A stretch of DNA of 64,000 bases from Chitinophaga pinensis (GCA_902167325.1 LR632930.1:3472001-3536000); one strand, 5' to 3'. Numbered from the stretch's first letter, positions 51,529 through 61,085 are shown. Notes: a model not told the origin generated them from the sequence alone. A program made the numbers and translations.

Positions 51529-52107
51529 ATGAAACGCACGGGTATTTTGATGCTGCTGAGCTGCGGCCTTTATTTTACTGCCGGCGCGCAAAGCGCGGAG
51601 AACCGGGTAGACGCGAAGCAGCGTAAACAGGGTGTATGGGCAGAGCGGATGCCTGCATTGCGGGAAGATCCTGCGTATATACTTGAGGGTAGTTACGTGA
51701 ACGGGAGGAAGGAAGGCGTATGGAAAAAAACGACAGAAGATGGTGATGTGGTAGCGGAAGAAACGTATAAGAACGGCGCACTGGATGGTTTGTGTAAGTA
51801 TTATTACCCCAATGGCAAAGTATCTGCCGCCGGCAGGATGCTGGCGATAGACCTGGAAGGACAAAAAGATACCGTTGTGACTATTAACGTTACAACAGGA
51901 GAGGAGCAGCTGATGGAAGTCACACGAAAGGGTCATTCCGTGCGGCATGGAGAGTGGCGGCTGTATGATGAAGACGGAAATATGCTGCGTGAAACATACG
52001 ATAAGGGAGAGATCAGTGCATCTGTAATGCAGGAGAAGAAGCGTGCTTCACAAACTCCTTTGCCGCATGAGGCACAACCTGCACGCCGCGGTTCGCGGAA
52101 AGAATAA
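51529..52107 (+). CDS. Secreted MORN-repeat-like protein
   Basis: A 192-residue exported protein. The start at 51529 (MKRTGILMLLSCGLYFTAGAQ) opens a signal peptide; TAATTTGT directly upstream (51502-51509) looks like a -7 box lacking one base. The body has at least three MORN_2/YwqK-type repeats: KQRKQGVWAERM, EGSYVNGRKEGVWKKTTEDGDVV, EETYKNGALDGLCKYYYPNGKV and RHGEWRLYDEDGNMLRETYDKGE. Such proteins are often labelled YwqK-family antitoxins, but the label has little meaning for a secreted single gene. C-terminus is Lys/Arg/Gln-rich. Function unknown. Confidence 0.85.
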   Translation: MKRTGILMLLSCGLYFTAGAQSAENRVDAKQRKQGVWAERMPALREDPAYILEGSYVNGRKEGVWKKTTEDGDVVAEETYKNGALDGLCKYYYPNGKVSAAGRMLAIDLEGQKDTVVTINVTTGEEQLMEVTRKGHSVRHGEWRLYDEDGNMLRETYDKGEISASVMQEKKRASQTPLPHEAQPARRGSRKE

Positions 52108-52317
52108 AAACATACCAAAACAATCCAACACGCCTGTTGCAACGTATATTTTAATACGGAAAGGATTCCTTATATTTAATCAACCGATATAGGTACCCCG
52201 TGATAATTGTTCCACCTTTTTATTTGAACCACTGAGCGTTTACCGGCTTACGATTGAAAAACCTGTTTGCCGGTGCTATGAAATCCCGATTTGTTTGTTT
52301 TCAAAAATCTGTTCGTG

Positions 52318-54243
52318 ATGATGCATTTTTTATCCCCGCTCCGTATCCGTATACAGGGCATTTACAGGCAAGGTGTGGTACAATCGTCCGGCAAAGAGGA
52401 AGCCCGCAGGATTAAAGTTGTCAACATCGTAAGTTCGATTACCGGATTGCTGGTGATCATTTACGGTATTGCTTTTTATCTGCTGCTGCGTTCTTACCTT
52501 ATTTTGCTGCCAGCTTTGCTGGTGTTTGCCCCAGCATTTTTTGGAGTGGTGTGGCTGAACGGAAAGCGACGGTATATGGAAGCGCGTATCGGCATCCATG
52601 TGATGTACATTTCACTGATCCTGTATTACGGCAGTATACTCGGGAGGGTAACGGAAGTGCAACTGCTGGCAGTGTTCCTGATGAGTGTGGCATTGCTGAT
52701 CTGGAAGCCCCAGGAAAAGCTGCCCCGCATCATTTGCGCCTCCATGCCCATCCTTTCTTTGGTTATTCTCGAGTTTATTTACTATTTTCATCTCGTAACT
52801 CCGCTTCCTTTAAGCGAAACGACACAGAATATCTACCGCTGGATGGTAATGCCGGTTGTCCTATACCTGAACTACCTCGCCATTCATCTTTACCAGGACA
52901 ATATCATGGACCTGCTGCGGATATTGCGGAACAGGAATATGTCGCTAGCCAGAAGCCGCCGGGAAGTGGAGCGGCAACGGAAAGAACTGGAAAAATACAG
53001 CAAAGAACTGGAGCTGCTGGTTCGGGAGCGTACCCTGGCCCTCGTGAAGGCCAATACGGCCAAAACACAGTTCATCAGCGAACTGAGCCATGATATCAGA
53101 ACGCCGCTGAACCTGATCGTAGGGATGACGGAATTGCTGTGTGACACCCTTTCTTCCCGCGAACCGGGTGCCAACGCGCAAGCAAAGCAAATGGCCCGGA
53201 ACATGCAGGCGGCAGGTCATAATATCCTGGAACTCGTAAATCACGTGTTAGAATTGTCTAAAATAGAAGCCGGAAAAGCCGACGAAGCAAAACCAGCGCC
53301 TTTCTCTCTCAGAGAATGGCTCAAACACACTGTCAGCATCTACCAGAGTGTTGCCAGCAAACAATCCGTGACCATTCATCTCGAAGTGGACGGCCGTTTC
53401 CCCGACATGATCCTTTGTGATAAAGTAATGCTCGGGCAGATCATCAACAACATCCTTTCCAATTCCATCAAATTTACCCCCGCCGGGAAGAACATCCGGG
53501 TTCGCTGCTTTCATCAGCAGAACAAGCTGTTCCTCCAGATCTGCGACGAAGGCAAAGGCATCCCCACTAACCAGCTGGGCGCTATATTTGAACCTTTCGA
53601 ACAGGGCGACGGTGATATCTACCGTCAGTTCGGTGGCAGCGGTCTGGGCCTTGCCATTGCTAAACGCAAAGCCGAAACCATGGGCGGCACCATTCAGGTG
53701 AGCAGTACCCCGGGCGAAGGCTCCAACTTTGTAATTACCCTGCCATTGCTGGTAAGCGAAGAAGTGAACGAACTGCCACAGCCCGCTGCGGCACTTACAT
53801 TACTGCCTGCCGATACTACGGTGGTGGTGATGGATGATAATGAATTCGACCATCTCATCATGAAACACTTCCTGGCGCGCATCGGTGTTACGCGTGTAGT
53901 GTTTGCCAGCGATGGGGCCGACGGCCTGGAGCTGGCCCGCAAAACCCTGCCGGATGTGATCCTCATGGATCTGCATATGCCCGTACTCAGCGGCCGCGAA
54001 ACCTTCCTCGCCCTCCGTGCGGATGAACAGCTGCGCCACATTCCCGTGGTAGCCGTATCGTCAGACGCCTTTAAAGAACAGGAAGAAGCCTACATCCACC
54101 TGGGCATGGACGGTTATATCCGCAAACCGGTAGACGGTAAAGTACTGCATGCCGTGCTGGAGAAACTGCTCCGGTTCGATGCCCGGCCCATCACAGCCAC
54201 CCTCTGCGCCATTCCGCTCGATACTACCCGCTCCGCTTCATAA
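52318..54243 (+). CDS. Hybrid histidine kinase with N-terminal membrane domain and C-terminal receiver
   Basis: A ~642-residue signalling protein. About six membrane helices fill residues ~38-190 (VNIVSSITGLLVIIYGIAFYLLL, LPALLVFAPAFFGVVWL, LLAVFLMSVALLIW, WMVMPVVLYLNYLAIHLY). A coiled coil follows (SLARSRREVERQRKELEKYS). The HisKA region has His258 in FISELSHDIRTPLN and the HATPase domain has IINNILSNSIKFTP, ICDEGKGIPTNQLG and FGGSGLGLAIAKRKAETMGG. A receiver domain (~501-615) has phospho-acceptor Asp551 in VILMDLHMPVLSG and Lys in YIRKPVDGK. No DNA-binding domain is present, so output needs another protein. An in-frame TTG at 52291 is less likely as start. Confidence 0.93.
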   Translation: MMHFLSPLRIRIQGIYRQGVVQSSGKEEARRIKVVNIVSSITGLLVIIYGIAFYLLLRSYLILLPALLVFAPAFFGVVWLNGKRRYMEARIGIHVMYISLILYYGSILGRVTEVQLLAVFLMSVALLIWKPQEKLPRIICASMPILSLVILEFIYYFHLVTPLPLSETTQNIYRWMVMPVVLYLNYLAIHLYQDNIMDLLRILRNRNMSLARSRREVERQRKELEKYSKELELLVRERTLALVKANTAKTQFISELSHDIRTPLNLIVGMTELLCDTLSSREPGANAQAKQMARNMQAAGHNILELVNHVLELSKIEAGKADEAKPAPFSLREWLKHTVSIYQSVASKQSVTIHLEVDGRFPDMILCDKVMLGQIINNILSNSIKFTPAGKNIRVRCFHQQNKLFLQICDEGKGIPTNQLGAIFEPFEQGDGDIYRQFGGSGLGLAIAKRKAETMGGTIQVSSTPGEGSNFVITLPLLVSEEVNELPQPAAALTLLPADTTVVVMDDNEFDHLIMKHFLARIGVTRVVFASDGADGLELARKTLPDVILMDLHMPVLSGRETFLALRADEQLRHIPVVAVSSDAFKEQEEAYIHLGMDGYIRKPVDGKVLHAVLEKLLRFDARPITATLCAIPLDTTRSAS

Positions 54244-54550
54244 AATCGTAAACGCTTACGTAAGCTGCATGGTAATTTGTGCGGCATCTACGTACCAATA
54301 CCTGTAAAAAAGTATGTCTGAAGCTGACTGAAATCTGCTGCCATAGCGGTTTCTGTCAGCTTCTTCTGCAGATGTACATACCCCTGCATTCGCCCGTTTC
54401 AGTTCATTTTCATAGCACTTTATTCAGCGCTTAATTCCTGCATGTGAGCTTCATATATGGCCGGCTCGAAGCCCGAAGGGTTTTCCGGACGGGCAGGCAA
54501 TCGTTTCTTGCCGTGTCTAAACCTTCATTTTATCAACCTAAAAGACGCTT
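54244..54550. other. Intergenic region with a 44-base inverted repeat
   Basis: Between the hybrid kinase and the SusC gene. The main feature is a 14-bp stem with one mismatch: GAAGCTGACTGAAA (54320-54333) with TTTCTGTCAGCTTC (54350-54363), loop of 16 bases. It has no T run; it could be a weak terminator or an operator or leader structure ahead of the SusC/SusD operon. Confidence 0.5.
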
Positions 54551-57500
54551 ATGAAACGAATGCTATGCATGTTAGTCCTGATGGGCCTGATGCCCGTCCT
54601 GTTTGCGCAGGACGCGGTGCGGAAAGGCGTGGTGCAGGACGAAACGGGGCTCCCGCTGGAGCGTGTTTCCGTGCAAATTAAAGGCACTACTTCCGGAACA
54701 TTTACAGATGCCAGAGGGCATTTCTCCCTCAGCGCCCCTTCGGGCACGGTACTCGTTTTCTCCATGGTAGGCTTCAACCGTGCTGAGGTAGCCGCCGATG
54801 CCATTACAGACAATTATTCCATCCGCCTCCTGAAAGGAGAAAGCCAGCTCACCGAAGTAGTGGTTACTGCATTGGGTATTAACCGTACACGGAACCAGAT
54901 GCCCTATGCCGTTCAAACCATCAAAGGGGATGAAGTTGCCCGTATCCGTACACCCAACTTTGTACAGGGCCTCTCCGGTAAGATCGCGGGGCTTAACGTA
55001 CAACAGGGCAACGCCATGGGCGGCTCTACCAATATCACCCTGCGTGGTATCCGCTCCATCACAGGCGATAACCAGGCGCTCTTTGTGGTAGACGGTGTAC
55101 CTTATGCAAATGCTTCAGGTACGCGTAATATCCTTAATACAGGCAACTCTTCCCAGCGCTCCGGCGGTGGGGGGTACGATTACGGTAGCACTGCGGCCGA
55201 CTTCAATGCCGATGATATTGAAACCATCACCGTACTGAAAGGCGCTGCCGCCAGTGCGCTGTATGGTTCACAGGGCGCTAACGGCGTAATCCTCATCACG
55301 ACCAAAAAGGCAACGCGTGGCCTCGGTATCACTGTAAATGCAGGCGGTACTCTTGGCTACCTCGATAAAAGTACTTTCCCTAAATACCAGCGGCTGTATG
55401 GCGCAGGGTATGACAATTCACGCGATGACCCCTCCGGGTATTTCTTCTATGAAGACCTTGACGGTGACGGAGAGGAAGACCTCATCGTTCCCACCCGCGA
55501 CGATGCATCTTATGGCCACCGCTTCGATCCTAACCTGATGGTATTTCATTGGGACGCGCTTGTTCCCAATACGCCCGGCTACCTGAAGAAGCGCGCCTGG
55601 GTGGCCCCCGACAATACCCCCGATAAGTTCTTCCGCACCGCCAGCGCTACCAATTTCAGCGTGTTTGCAGACGGCGCCTCTGATAAAGGGGCCTTTAAAC
55701 TAGGCTTAACGCGTAACGATGAACAGGGTATTGTAGAGAATAGCCGCATCGTGAAGAACCTCCTGAATTTCAACGCATCCCTCCACCTAACACCCAAGCT
55801 GACTGTCAGCGCTGCTGCCAACTACACCAACATCAAAGGAAAAGGCAGATGGGGTACCGGTTATGATGGCGACGAAGGGAAGAACATTATGACGAGCCTG
55901 CGCCAGTGGTGGCAAACCAACGTAGATATCAAGAGTCAGCGTGATGCTTATTTCCGCGACCGGAAGAATATGACGTGGAACTTCCGCACCATCCGTAACC
56001 TGCGCCCGCTGTATTGGGATAACCCGTACTGGACTATTTACGAAAACTATCAGGACGATACCCGTAACCGCTTCTTCGGCAATGTTTCTGTAAACTATAA
56101 AGTAACACCGTGGCTGAATGCCATGGCGCGAGTTGCACAGGATTATTATGATGAGATCCGTGAAGAGCGCATCGCCACAGGCAGTTATGGTGTACCGAAA
56201 TACCTGCGCTCCAACCGCTGGTTTAAAGAAACAAACATCGACTTTTTACTGAACGCTGATAAAAACATCGCACCAAAGCTAAACCTGAAAGCACTGCTGG
56301 GTTCCAACGTGCGGAAGCAGCGTATCGAAAACCTGTCCGCTCAAACCAATGGCGGTCTTGTAGTGCCGCGTTTATATGCACTGACCAATTCACTCAACGC
56401 TCCGGAGCCTTCATTAGAATATCTGGGCAGGAGAGAAGTACAGGGTTTGTTCGCTGGTACCACCTTATCATGGAACGATATGCTTTCACTGGACATGACA
56501 CTGCGGAGAGACGTATCTTCCACCTTACCTAAAGGTGCGAATTCCTATTACTATCCCTCTGTTTCTGCTGGGTTTACTTTCAGCAAACTGCTACCTTCCG
56601 CCACCTGGCTGAGCATCGGCAAGGTGAAGGCTAACTTTGCACAGGTAGGTGCTGATGCACCTATCGGGGCCATCCACGACACCTATCAGCAGGAAACCAT
56701 CTGGGGCAGCATTCAGCAGTTTGCTACCCGTACCATCAAGAATAACAGCGCCCTCAAGCCTGAGCGCACAGAGAGTGTAGAAGGAGGGTTGGAGCTGGGC
56801 TTCTTTGATAACCGGCTTGGTTTGGACATTACCGCCTATAAAACAAAAACTATCGACCAGATCATTCCCGTAGCATCTTCTGCGGCAACCGGGTTCCTGT
56901 CGCGCTACATGAACGCAGGCCTCGTAGAAAACAAAGGCCTGGAAGTTTCACTGACCGCCTCGCCGGTACGTACCAGCAACTTCTCCTGGGATATTACCAC
57001 CAACTGGTCCACCAACAAAAACAAAGTGATTTCGCTGCCTGATGGTGCGGAGAACATCCAACTGTCGAGCTTCCAGGGTAATGTGAGCATTAATGCCGCA
57101 GTGGGTCAGCCTTTCGGTATCATCCGTGGCACAGACTATGTTTATACCAATGGCCGTAAAACGGTGGATGCAGACGGGTATTATCTGGTTACTTCAAGTG
57201 TCAATAACATCATCGGGGATCCTAACCCCGACTGGTTAGCCGGTATCAACAACCAGTTCAGGTATAAGAACCTGTTCCTTAGTTTCCTGGTAGACATGAA
57301 GAAGGGTGGCGAGCTGTTTAGCCTGGATATGTATTACGGTCTTTCACAAGGCCTGTATGAAGAAACCGCATTGGTCAACAGCCGGGGTAAGAACTCCCGC
57401 GAGCCGGTAGCAGATGGCGGTGGCATCCTCCTGGATGGTGTAACTGAAGATGGTAAGGAGAATGCAGTGTGGGTGGAAAACCTGTACGGCATTTACGGAG

Positions 57501-57781
57501 ACTATTCCAATCCCAACAAAGGCTTCGTATATGATGCGTCCTATGTGAAACTGCGGGAAGTGGTGTTTACCTATGCAGTGCCAAAGCCGCTGCTGTCGAA
57601 GCTCGGGTTCATTAAAGGGCTTGACTTATCGCTCATCGGCCGTAACCTGTGGATCATCCATAAGAATATGCCGCATGCTGATCCGGAAGACACACTGGGT
57701 TCCGGTAACCTGCAGGGCTATCAGAGCGGATCGTACCCCACCACGCGCACCTTCACCTTTAACCTGAAATGCAAATTCTGA
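54551..57781 (+). CDS. SusC/RagA-family TonB-linked outer membrane receptor
   Basis: A 1076-residue complete receptor. It opens with signal MKRMLCMLVLMGLMPVLFAQ, then a carboxypeptidase-regulatory-like domain (GVVQDETGLPLERVSVQIKG ... FSMVGFNRAEV), then TEVVVTALGINRTRNQ, the SusC family motif. The plug domain has VQGLSGKIAGLNVQQGN, ITLRGIRSITGDNQALFVVD and ETITVLKGAAASALYGSQGANGVILI. The rest is a 22-strand barrel ending in aromatic FTFNLKCKF. It imports an undetermined nutrient with the SusD protein that follows 5 bases after its stop. No glycosidase, peptidase or SusE-type gene accompanies the pair, so the substrate cannot be guessed. Confidence 0.97.
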   Translation: MKRMLCMLVLMGLMPVLFAQDAVRKGVVQDETGLPLERVSVQIKGTTSGTFTDARGHFSLSAPSGTVLVFSMVGFNRAEVAADAITDNYSIRLLKGESQLTEVVVTALGINRTRNQMPYAVQTIKGDEVARIRTPNFVQGLSGKIAGLNVQQGNAMGGSTNITLRGIRSITGDNQALFVVDGVPYANASGTRNILNTGNSSQRSGGGGYDYGSTAADFNADDIETITVLKGAAASALYGSQGANGVILITTKKATRGLGITVNAGGTLGYLDKSTFPKYQRLYGAGYDNSRDDPSGYFFYEDLDGDGEEDLIVPTRDDASYGHRFDPNLMVFHWDALVPNTPGYLKKRAWVAPDNTPDKFFRTASATNFSVFADGASDKGAFKLGLTRNDEQGIVENSRIVKNLLNFNASLHLTPKLTVSAAANYTNIKGKGRWGTGYDGDEGKNIMTSLRQWWQTNVDIKSQRDAYFRDRKNMTWNFRTIRNLRPLYWDNPYWTIYENYQDDTRNRFFGNVSVNYKVTPWLNAMARVAQDYYDEIREERIATGSYGVPKYLRSNRWFKETNIDFLLNADKNIAPKLNLKALLGSNVRKQRIENLSAQTNGGLVVPRLYALTNSLNAPEPSLEYLGRREVQGLFAGTTLSWNDMLSLDMTLRRDVSSTLPKGANSYYYPSVSAGFTFSKLLPSATWLSIGKVKANFAQVGADAPIGAIHDTYQQETIWGSIQQFATRTIKNNSALKPERTESVEGGLELGFFDNRLGLDITAYKTKTIDQIIPVASSAATGFLSRYMNAGLVENKGLEVSLTASPVRTSNFSWDITTNWSTNKNKVISLPDGAENIQLSSFQGNVSINAAVGQPFGIIRGTDYVYTNGRKTVDADGYYLVTSSVNNIIGDPNPDWLAGINNQFRYKNLFLSFLVDMKKGGELFSLDMYYGLSQGLYEETALVNSRGKNSREPVADGGGILLDGVTEDGKENAVWVENLYGIYGDYSNPNKGFVYDASYVKLREVVFTYAVPKPLLSKLGFIKGLDLSLIGRNLWIIHKNMPHADPEDTLGSGNLQGYQSGSYPTTRTFTFNLKCKF

Positions 57782-57786
57782 TTATT

Positions 57787-59205
57787 ATGCGAAAGAAACT
57801 CCTCCTCATATTGCTGACAGGCAGCATCGCCGGATGTACCAGCGACCTTACCGGACTTAATGACGATATTAAGAACCCGGCAGTAGTGCCGCCTGCCACG
57901 CTCTTCACAAATGCCTCCCGCGAACTGATGGACGCTCATGCTTCGCCCAACGTGTACGTCAATGTATTCCGTGTAATAACACAATACTGGCAGCAAACCA
58001 CTTACAACGAAGAAAGCCAGTATAAGCTGGAAGGGAATAGTTTATCAGGTGCCTGGTGGCGCGATCATTACCACTTTGTACTGCAGAACCTCAAAGGCAG
58101 TAAGGAAATGGTACGCGCTGCGGACATCGATGAGAAAGTGCGTAAGAACCAGATCGCCATCATCGATGTGCTGGAAGTGGTTTCTTATTACTACCTCACC
58201 ACCACCTTTGGTAACATACCTTATTCGCAGGCATTAAACGGAGAGAATCCGTTTCCTGCTTACGATGATGCCAATACAATTTACACGGACCTGCTGCGCC
58301 GCATTTCAGAAGATGTAGCCAACCTCGACGCTACCGCCGCAGGCTTTGGCTCCGCCGATCTGTTTTACCGTGGTAACGTAGGCCGCTGGAAAAAATTTGC
58401 AGCATCCTTTCAGTTGAAGATGGCCATGCTGATTGCCGACAGCGATGCCAACAAGGCGCGCCTTGCGGCTGAAGCAGCTATCACTGCGGGTGTATTTACA
58501 TCGCGCGCAGATGACTGTGTATTGCATTACCTCTCAGCACCACCATATACCAACCCGCTGTGGAACGATCTCGTGGAAGGCGGAAGGGTAGACTTTGTAG
58601 CCTCCGCCCCCTTTGTAGATAGCCTGAAAGCCTATGCAGACCCCCGTTTGCAGCGCTATTTCCTGGAAACTGCAAACGGTGAGTACATTGGCGCAAGGCC
58701 CGGTACCAAGCCAGACTTCGAGCAATTCTCCAATATCACAGAAACGCTCCTCGAGCCTACCATGCCTGCATACCTGCTGGAATATTCTGAAGTGAAGATG
58801 TTGCTGGCAGAAGCCGCGCAACGTGGATGGAATACCGGCGCTACGGCAGCAGAACATTATCGCGATGGCATTCGTGCCTCCATGGAATCGTGGGATGTAA
58901 CCGATGCCGAGATCACCGATTACCTCGCCAACGCGAAAGTGGTGTACAATGGTACTAACTGGAAAAAGAGCATTGGGATGCAGAAATGGTTCGCTTTTTA
59001 CAACCGTGGCAACGATGGCTGGACGGATTACCGCCGCCTCGACTTCCCGGTGCTGGAATTGCCCGTAGGGGCCGTAAGCGGCATCCCCATGCGCTACCGC
59101 TATCCTGTTTCAGAGCAGAACATCAACCGCCGCAATTATGAAAGCGCTTCACAGGCAGTGGGCGGCGATAAGGTGGAAACAAAGCTCTGGTGGGATAAGC
59201 ATTGA
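57787..59205 (+). CDS. SusD/RagB-family nutrient-binding lipoprotein
   Basis: A 472-residue outer-membrane lipoprotein that forms the lid over the SusC barrel. The signal MRKKLLLILLTGSIAGC has the acylated Cys17 (lipobox IAGC). Family features are VFRVITQYWQQTTYNEESQY, WWRDHYHFVLQNLKGSKEMV (TPR helices) and VVSYYYLTTTFGNIPYSQAL. The C-terminal part has YLLEYSEVKMLLAEAAQRGW and IGMQKWFAFYNRGNDGWTDYRRLDFP. The ATG at 57769 overlaps the SusC stop; the ATG at 57787 gives the proper signal. It forms an operon with the SusC gene and is followed by a strong terminator. It looks like the SusD-like_2 (DUF-type SusD/RagB) branch. Confidence 0.95.
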   Translation: MRKKLLLILLTGSIAGCTSDLTGLNDDIKNPAVVPPATLFTNASRELMDAHASPNVYVNVFRVITQYWQQTTYNEESQYKLEGNSLSGAWWRDHYHFVLQNLKGSKEMVRAADIDEKVRKNQIAIIDVLEVVSYYYLTTTFGNIPYSQALNGENPFPAYDDANTIYTDLLRRISEDVANLDATAAGFGSADLFYRGNVGRWKKFAASFQLKMAMLIADSDANKARLAAEAAITAGVFTSRADDCVLHYLSAPPYTNPLWNDLVEGGRVDFVASAPFVDSLKAYADPRLQRYFLETANGEYIGARPGTKPDFEQFSNITETLLEPTMPAYLLEYSEVKMLLAEAAQRGWNTGATAAEHYRDGIRASMESWDVTDAEITDYLANAKVVYNGTNWKKSIGMQKWFAFYNRGNDGWTDYRRLDFPVLELPVGAVSGIPMRYRYPVSEQNINRRNYESASQAVGGDKVETKLWWDKH

Positions 59206-59254
59206 TCATGTTATTTCTTTTCATCATAAGCATTATTTAGATTTGTGCAACAGG

Positions 59255-59280
59255 CCGGGGATTTTGATCCCCGGTTTTTT
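59255..59280. terminator. Terminator of the SusC/SusD operon
   Basis: CCGGGGAT (59255-59262) pairs with ATCCCCGG (59267-59274), loop TTTG, then six T. Its T run touches the stop of the convergent DUF6766 pseudogene at 59279. Confidence 0.9.
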
Positions 59281-59823
59281 ATTTTCCTGTTTCCCCATAC
59301 GGGGCATCCACCGGCTTGGATTCCGGCGAACCCCACTGTCGCAGCCATATGGAAAGGATGACGATCGCAGCTACGGAGAGGAACTCGCTTTGCCAGTTTT
59401 GAAACGACTCGAACCAGAATTTGGCATGCGATAAATACTGGGTGGCTGTAGCTTCAGGGTGGCCTTTGGCAGCCTGTTCGAGGTTGTAATGATTCCGGCT
59501 GCCAATGAAATGCAGCCAGAAAGAAATGATGAATAGCAGGAAGAATGCGATGGAAAAGGAATGCTTGTACACCTTCAGCCAGATACCGCCTTTATTGACA
59601 GGCCAGGGCGCGGTGGGAGAAGGTTCCGGCTCACGGTCCACTTCCTCTTTTTTGTCCAGGTCTTTGGATTCGGAAGAACCCCATTGCCGCAGTTTAACCG
59701 TAAGGATCACATACATGCCCATCTGCAGGAATTCACTTTCCCAGTTCTCGAATGTGGCTTCTAAAAAGTGAGGGCTGGTGAGGTAGAGGCCCAGTTACAG
59801 TAAAAGAAAGTATGCTTTTTCAT
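59279..59823 (-). pseudogene. DUF6766 membrane protein gene, broken by internal deletion and frameshift
   Basis: The intact family is a ~220-residue membrane protein (from memory) of two similar halves, each with a helix and a closing motif like NWESEF ... LRQ-GS-ESK. Here the start survives at 59823 as MKKHTFFYCN, then runs out of frame to a stop. A second frame begins after TAA at 59795-59797 and reads LGLYLTSPHFLEATFENWES, then EFLQMGMYVILTVKLRQWGS. The second half is intact: WLKVYKHSFSIAFFLLFIIS, FWFESFQNWQSEFLSVAAIV, LRQWGSPESKPVD. So roughly 40 codons of the first helix were lost near 59794 with a change of frame. The remaining 147-codon frame from ATG 59722 might be expressed but lacks half of a domain. 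Confidence 0.75.
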
Positions 59824-59996
59824 ATATAGTGTTCTACATCATATTTTCAACATAAAAGCATGCCGGTTAAACTGCTGTAGGAAAGCATACTGTTGTTTTT
59901 TATTGCTGACGTAGCAGTAAAAATTGTTAACTTCCATATTCATCTGAATTGGACCGTTTGCCTTCAAATCTATCCGTCAACGAAATTGTTTCTTGC

Positions 59997-60407
59997 ATGA
60001 AAGAGAATTGTATCTGTATGCTTATTGATGATGATGTGGATGATCAGGAGATATTTCTCTACGCTGTACGTGAGCTGAAAATGGAGATCGAATGCACATT
60101 CGCGAGAGACGGGGGCGATGCCCTGGCAAAGCTGGCAGCGGCCGAAAAGAAGCCTGATTACATATTCCTTGACCTCAATATGGCACCTGTGGATGGCCGG
60201 TCGTGCCTGAGAGCTTTAAAGGAAGACGCACACCTGAACCAGATCCCCGTGATAATTTATTCTACCTCGTCTGACCCGCGCGACCGTTCTGAGCTGATGG
60301 CCATGGGAGCTGCCGGGTACTGGGTGAAGGACGTGAGTATTTCAAAACTCTGTGAAGGACTGAAACTGTTGTTACAGGGTCAGGAAGCCGTGCAAAAGAC
60401 ACACTGA
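59997..60407 (+). CDS. Single-domain response regulator
   Basis: A 136-residue receiver domain with no output domain. The acidic pocket is in CMLIDDDVDDQEIF, the phospho-acceptor Asp in YIFLDLNMAPVDGRS, the Thr/Ser in IIYSTSSDPRD and the conserved Lys in GAAGYWVKDVSISKL. The start at 59997 (MKENCICMLIDDD) is preferred to the TTG at 59949. It resembles the CheY-like regulators often found beside histidine kinases in Bacteroidota, but no kinase is adjacent. The hybrid kinase at 52.3-54.2 kb is the nearest. It precedes a 211-residue unknown gene by 42 bases and may be cotranscribed with it. Confidence 0.93.
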   Translation: MKENCICMLIDDDVDDQEIFLYAVRELKMEIECTFARDGGDALAKLAAAEKKPDYIFLDLNMAPVDGRSCLRALKEDAHLNQIPVIIYSTSSDPRDRSELMAMGAAGYWVKDVSISKLCEGLKLLLQGQEAVQKTH

Positions 60408-60449
60408 TAATTCCGGCATTATTTTTTCACGCAATGCTAAAACGGTATT

Positions 60450-61085
60450 ATGTTACTGGACGACCCTGCGATTGAAGGAAGAGAGCCGGTTCCCGCGCAA
60501 ATGCTGGGGAATAAAACCAATGATTGCCAGGCTGTAACCCTTCCCACTACTGAAGATGCAGAACAGCTGTTCCGTGAATCGCTGGACCGCCTGCTGGAAG
60601 TCAATAAATGGAAAGAGACGAGTGAAAAGCCGCTGGCAGCATTTCAGCTGTCAGATGCGAAAGGCTCGCCTGTTGACCGTAAAGCTGCGCCGGGCGATTA
60701 TATCAGGATCCGCCTGCCGGGTCCGGGGAACCCGGCGGGTGGTGGTTTCGACTGGGTGGTGATTGAAGACATCATCGAACAGCTTAATATCCGCCACAAC
60801 GCTGTTTCCGTAACCATGCGCGTACGTCCTGCGCCTAAACCTGCCAGCGCACGCCGCCAGATATCTCATTTCTTCCGTCGTTATGCCACCAGTTCGTTCA
60901 TGGTGGAGCTGCAGGGGCGAACTGTAAAAGCATGTGTATTTGGGCGCAATGAAGTGCCTAATACGGAAGTGAAAGGCTGGCTCACCATACTTCGCAATCT
61001 TATTGTTTCCGTTACTGCCATGCTGGGATTCTCGCATTTTCAATGGAAAAGCCTGGTAAACGGTATCCTCGGAATCCGGAAATAA
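60450..61085 (+). CDS. Hypothetical protein following response regulator
   Basis: A 211-residue protein with no signal peptide. The N-terminal ~55 residues are acidic and may be helical (TTEDAEQLFRESLDRLLEVNKWKE). A small beta domain follows (AFQLSDAKGSPVDRKAAPGDYIRIRLPGPG ... GFDWVVIEDIIEQL, VSVTMRVRPAP). An Arg-rich stretch (ASARRQISHFFRRYATSSFMVEL) and a C-terminal domain with GRTVKACVFGRNEVPNTEVKGW and a helical end (IVSVTAMLGFSHFQWKSLVNGIL) complete it. No named family was recognised. It follows a single-domain response regulator by 42 bases on the same strand. Confidence 0.65.
   Translation: MLLDDPAIEGREPVPAQMLGNKTNDCQAVTLPTTEDAEQLFRESLDRLLEVNKWKETSEKPLAAFQLSDAKGSPVDRKAAPGDYIRIRLPGPGNPAGGGFDWVVIEDIIEQLNIRHNAVSVTMRVRPAPKPASARRQISHFFRRYATSSFMVELQGRTVKACVFGRNEVPNTEVKGWLTILRNLIVSVTAMLGFSHFQWKSLVNGILGIRK

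Noticed and set aside
51529..52107. Toxin-antitoxin role for the MORN-like protein
   Set aside because: It has a signal peptide and no partner gene; the antitoxin label for this family is not informative.
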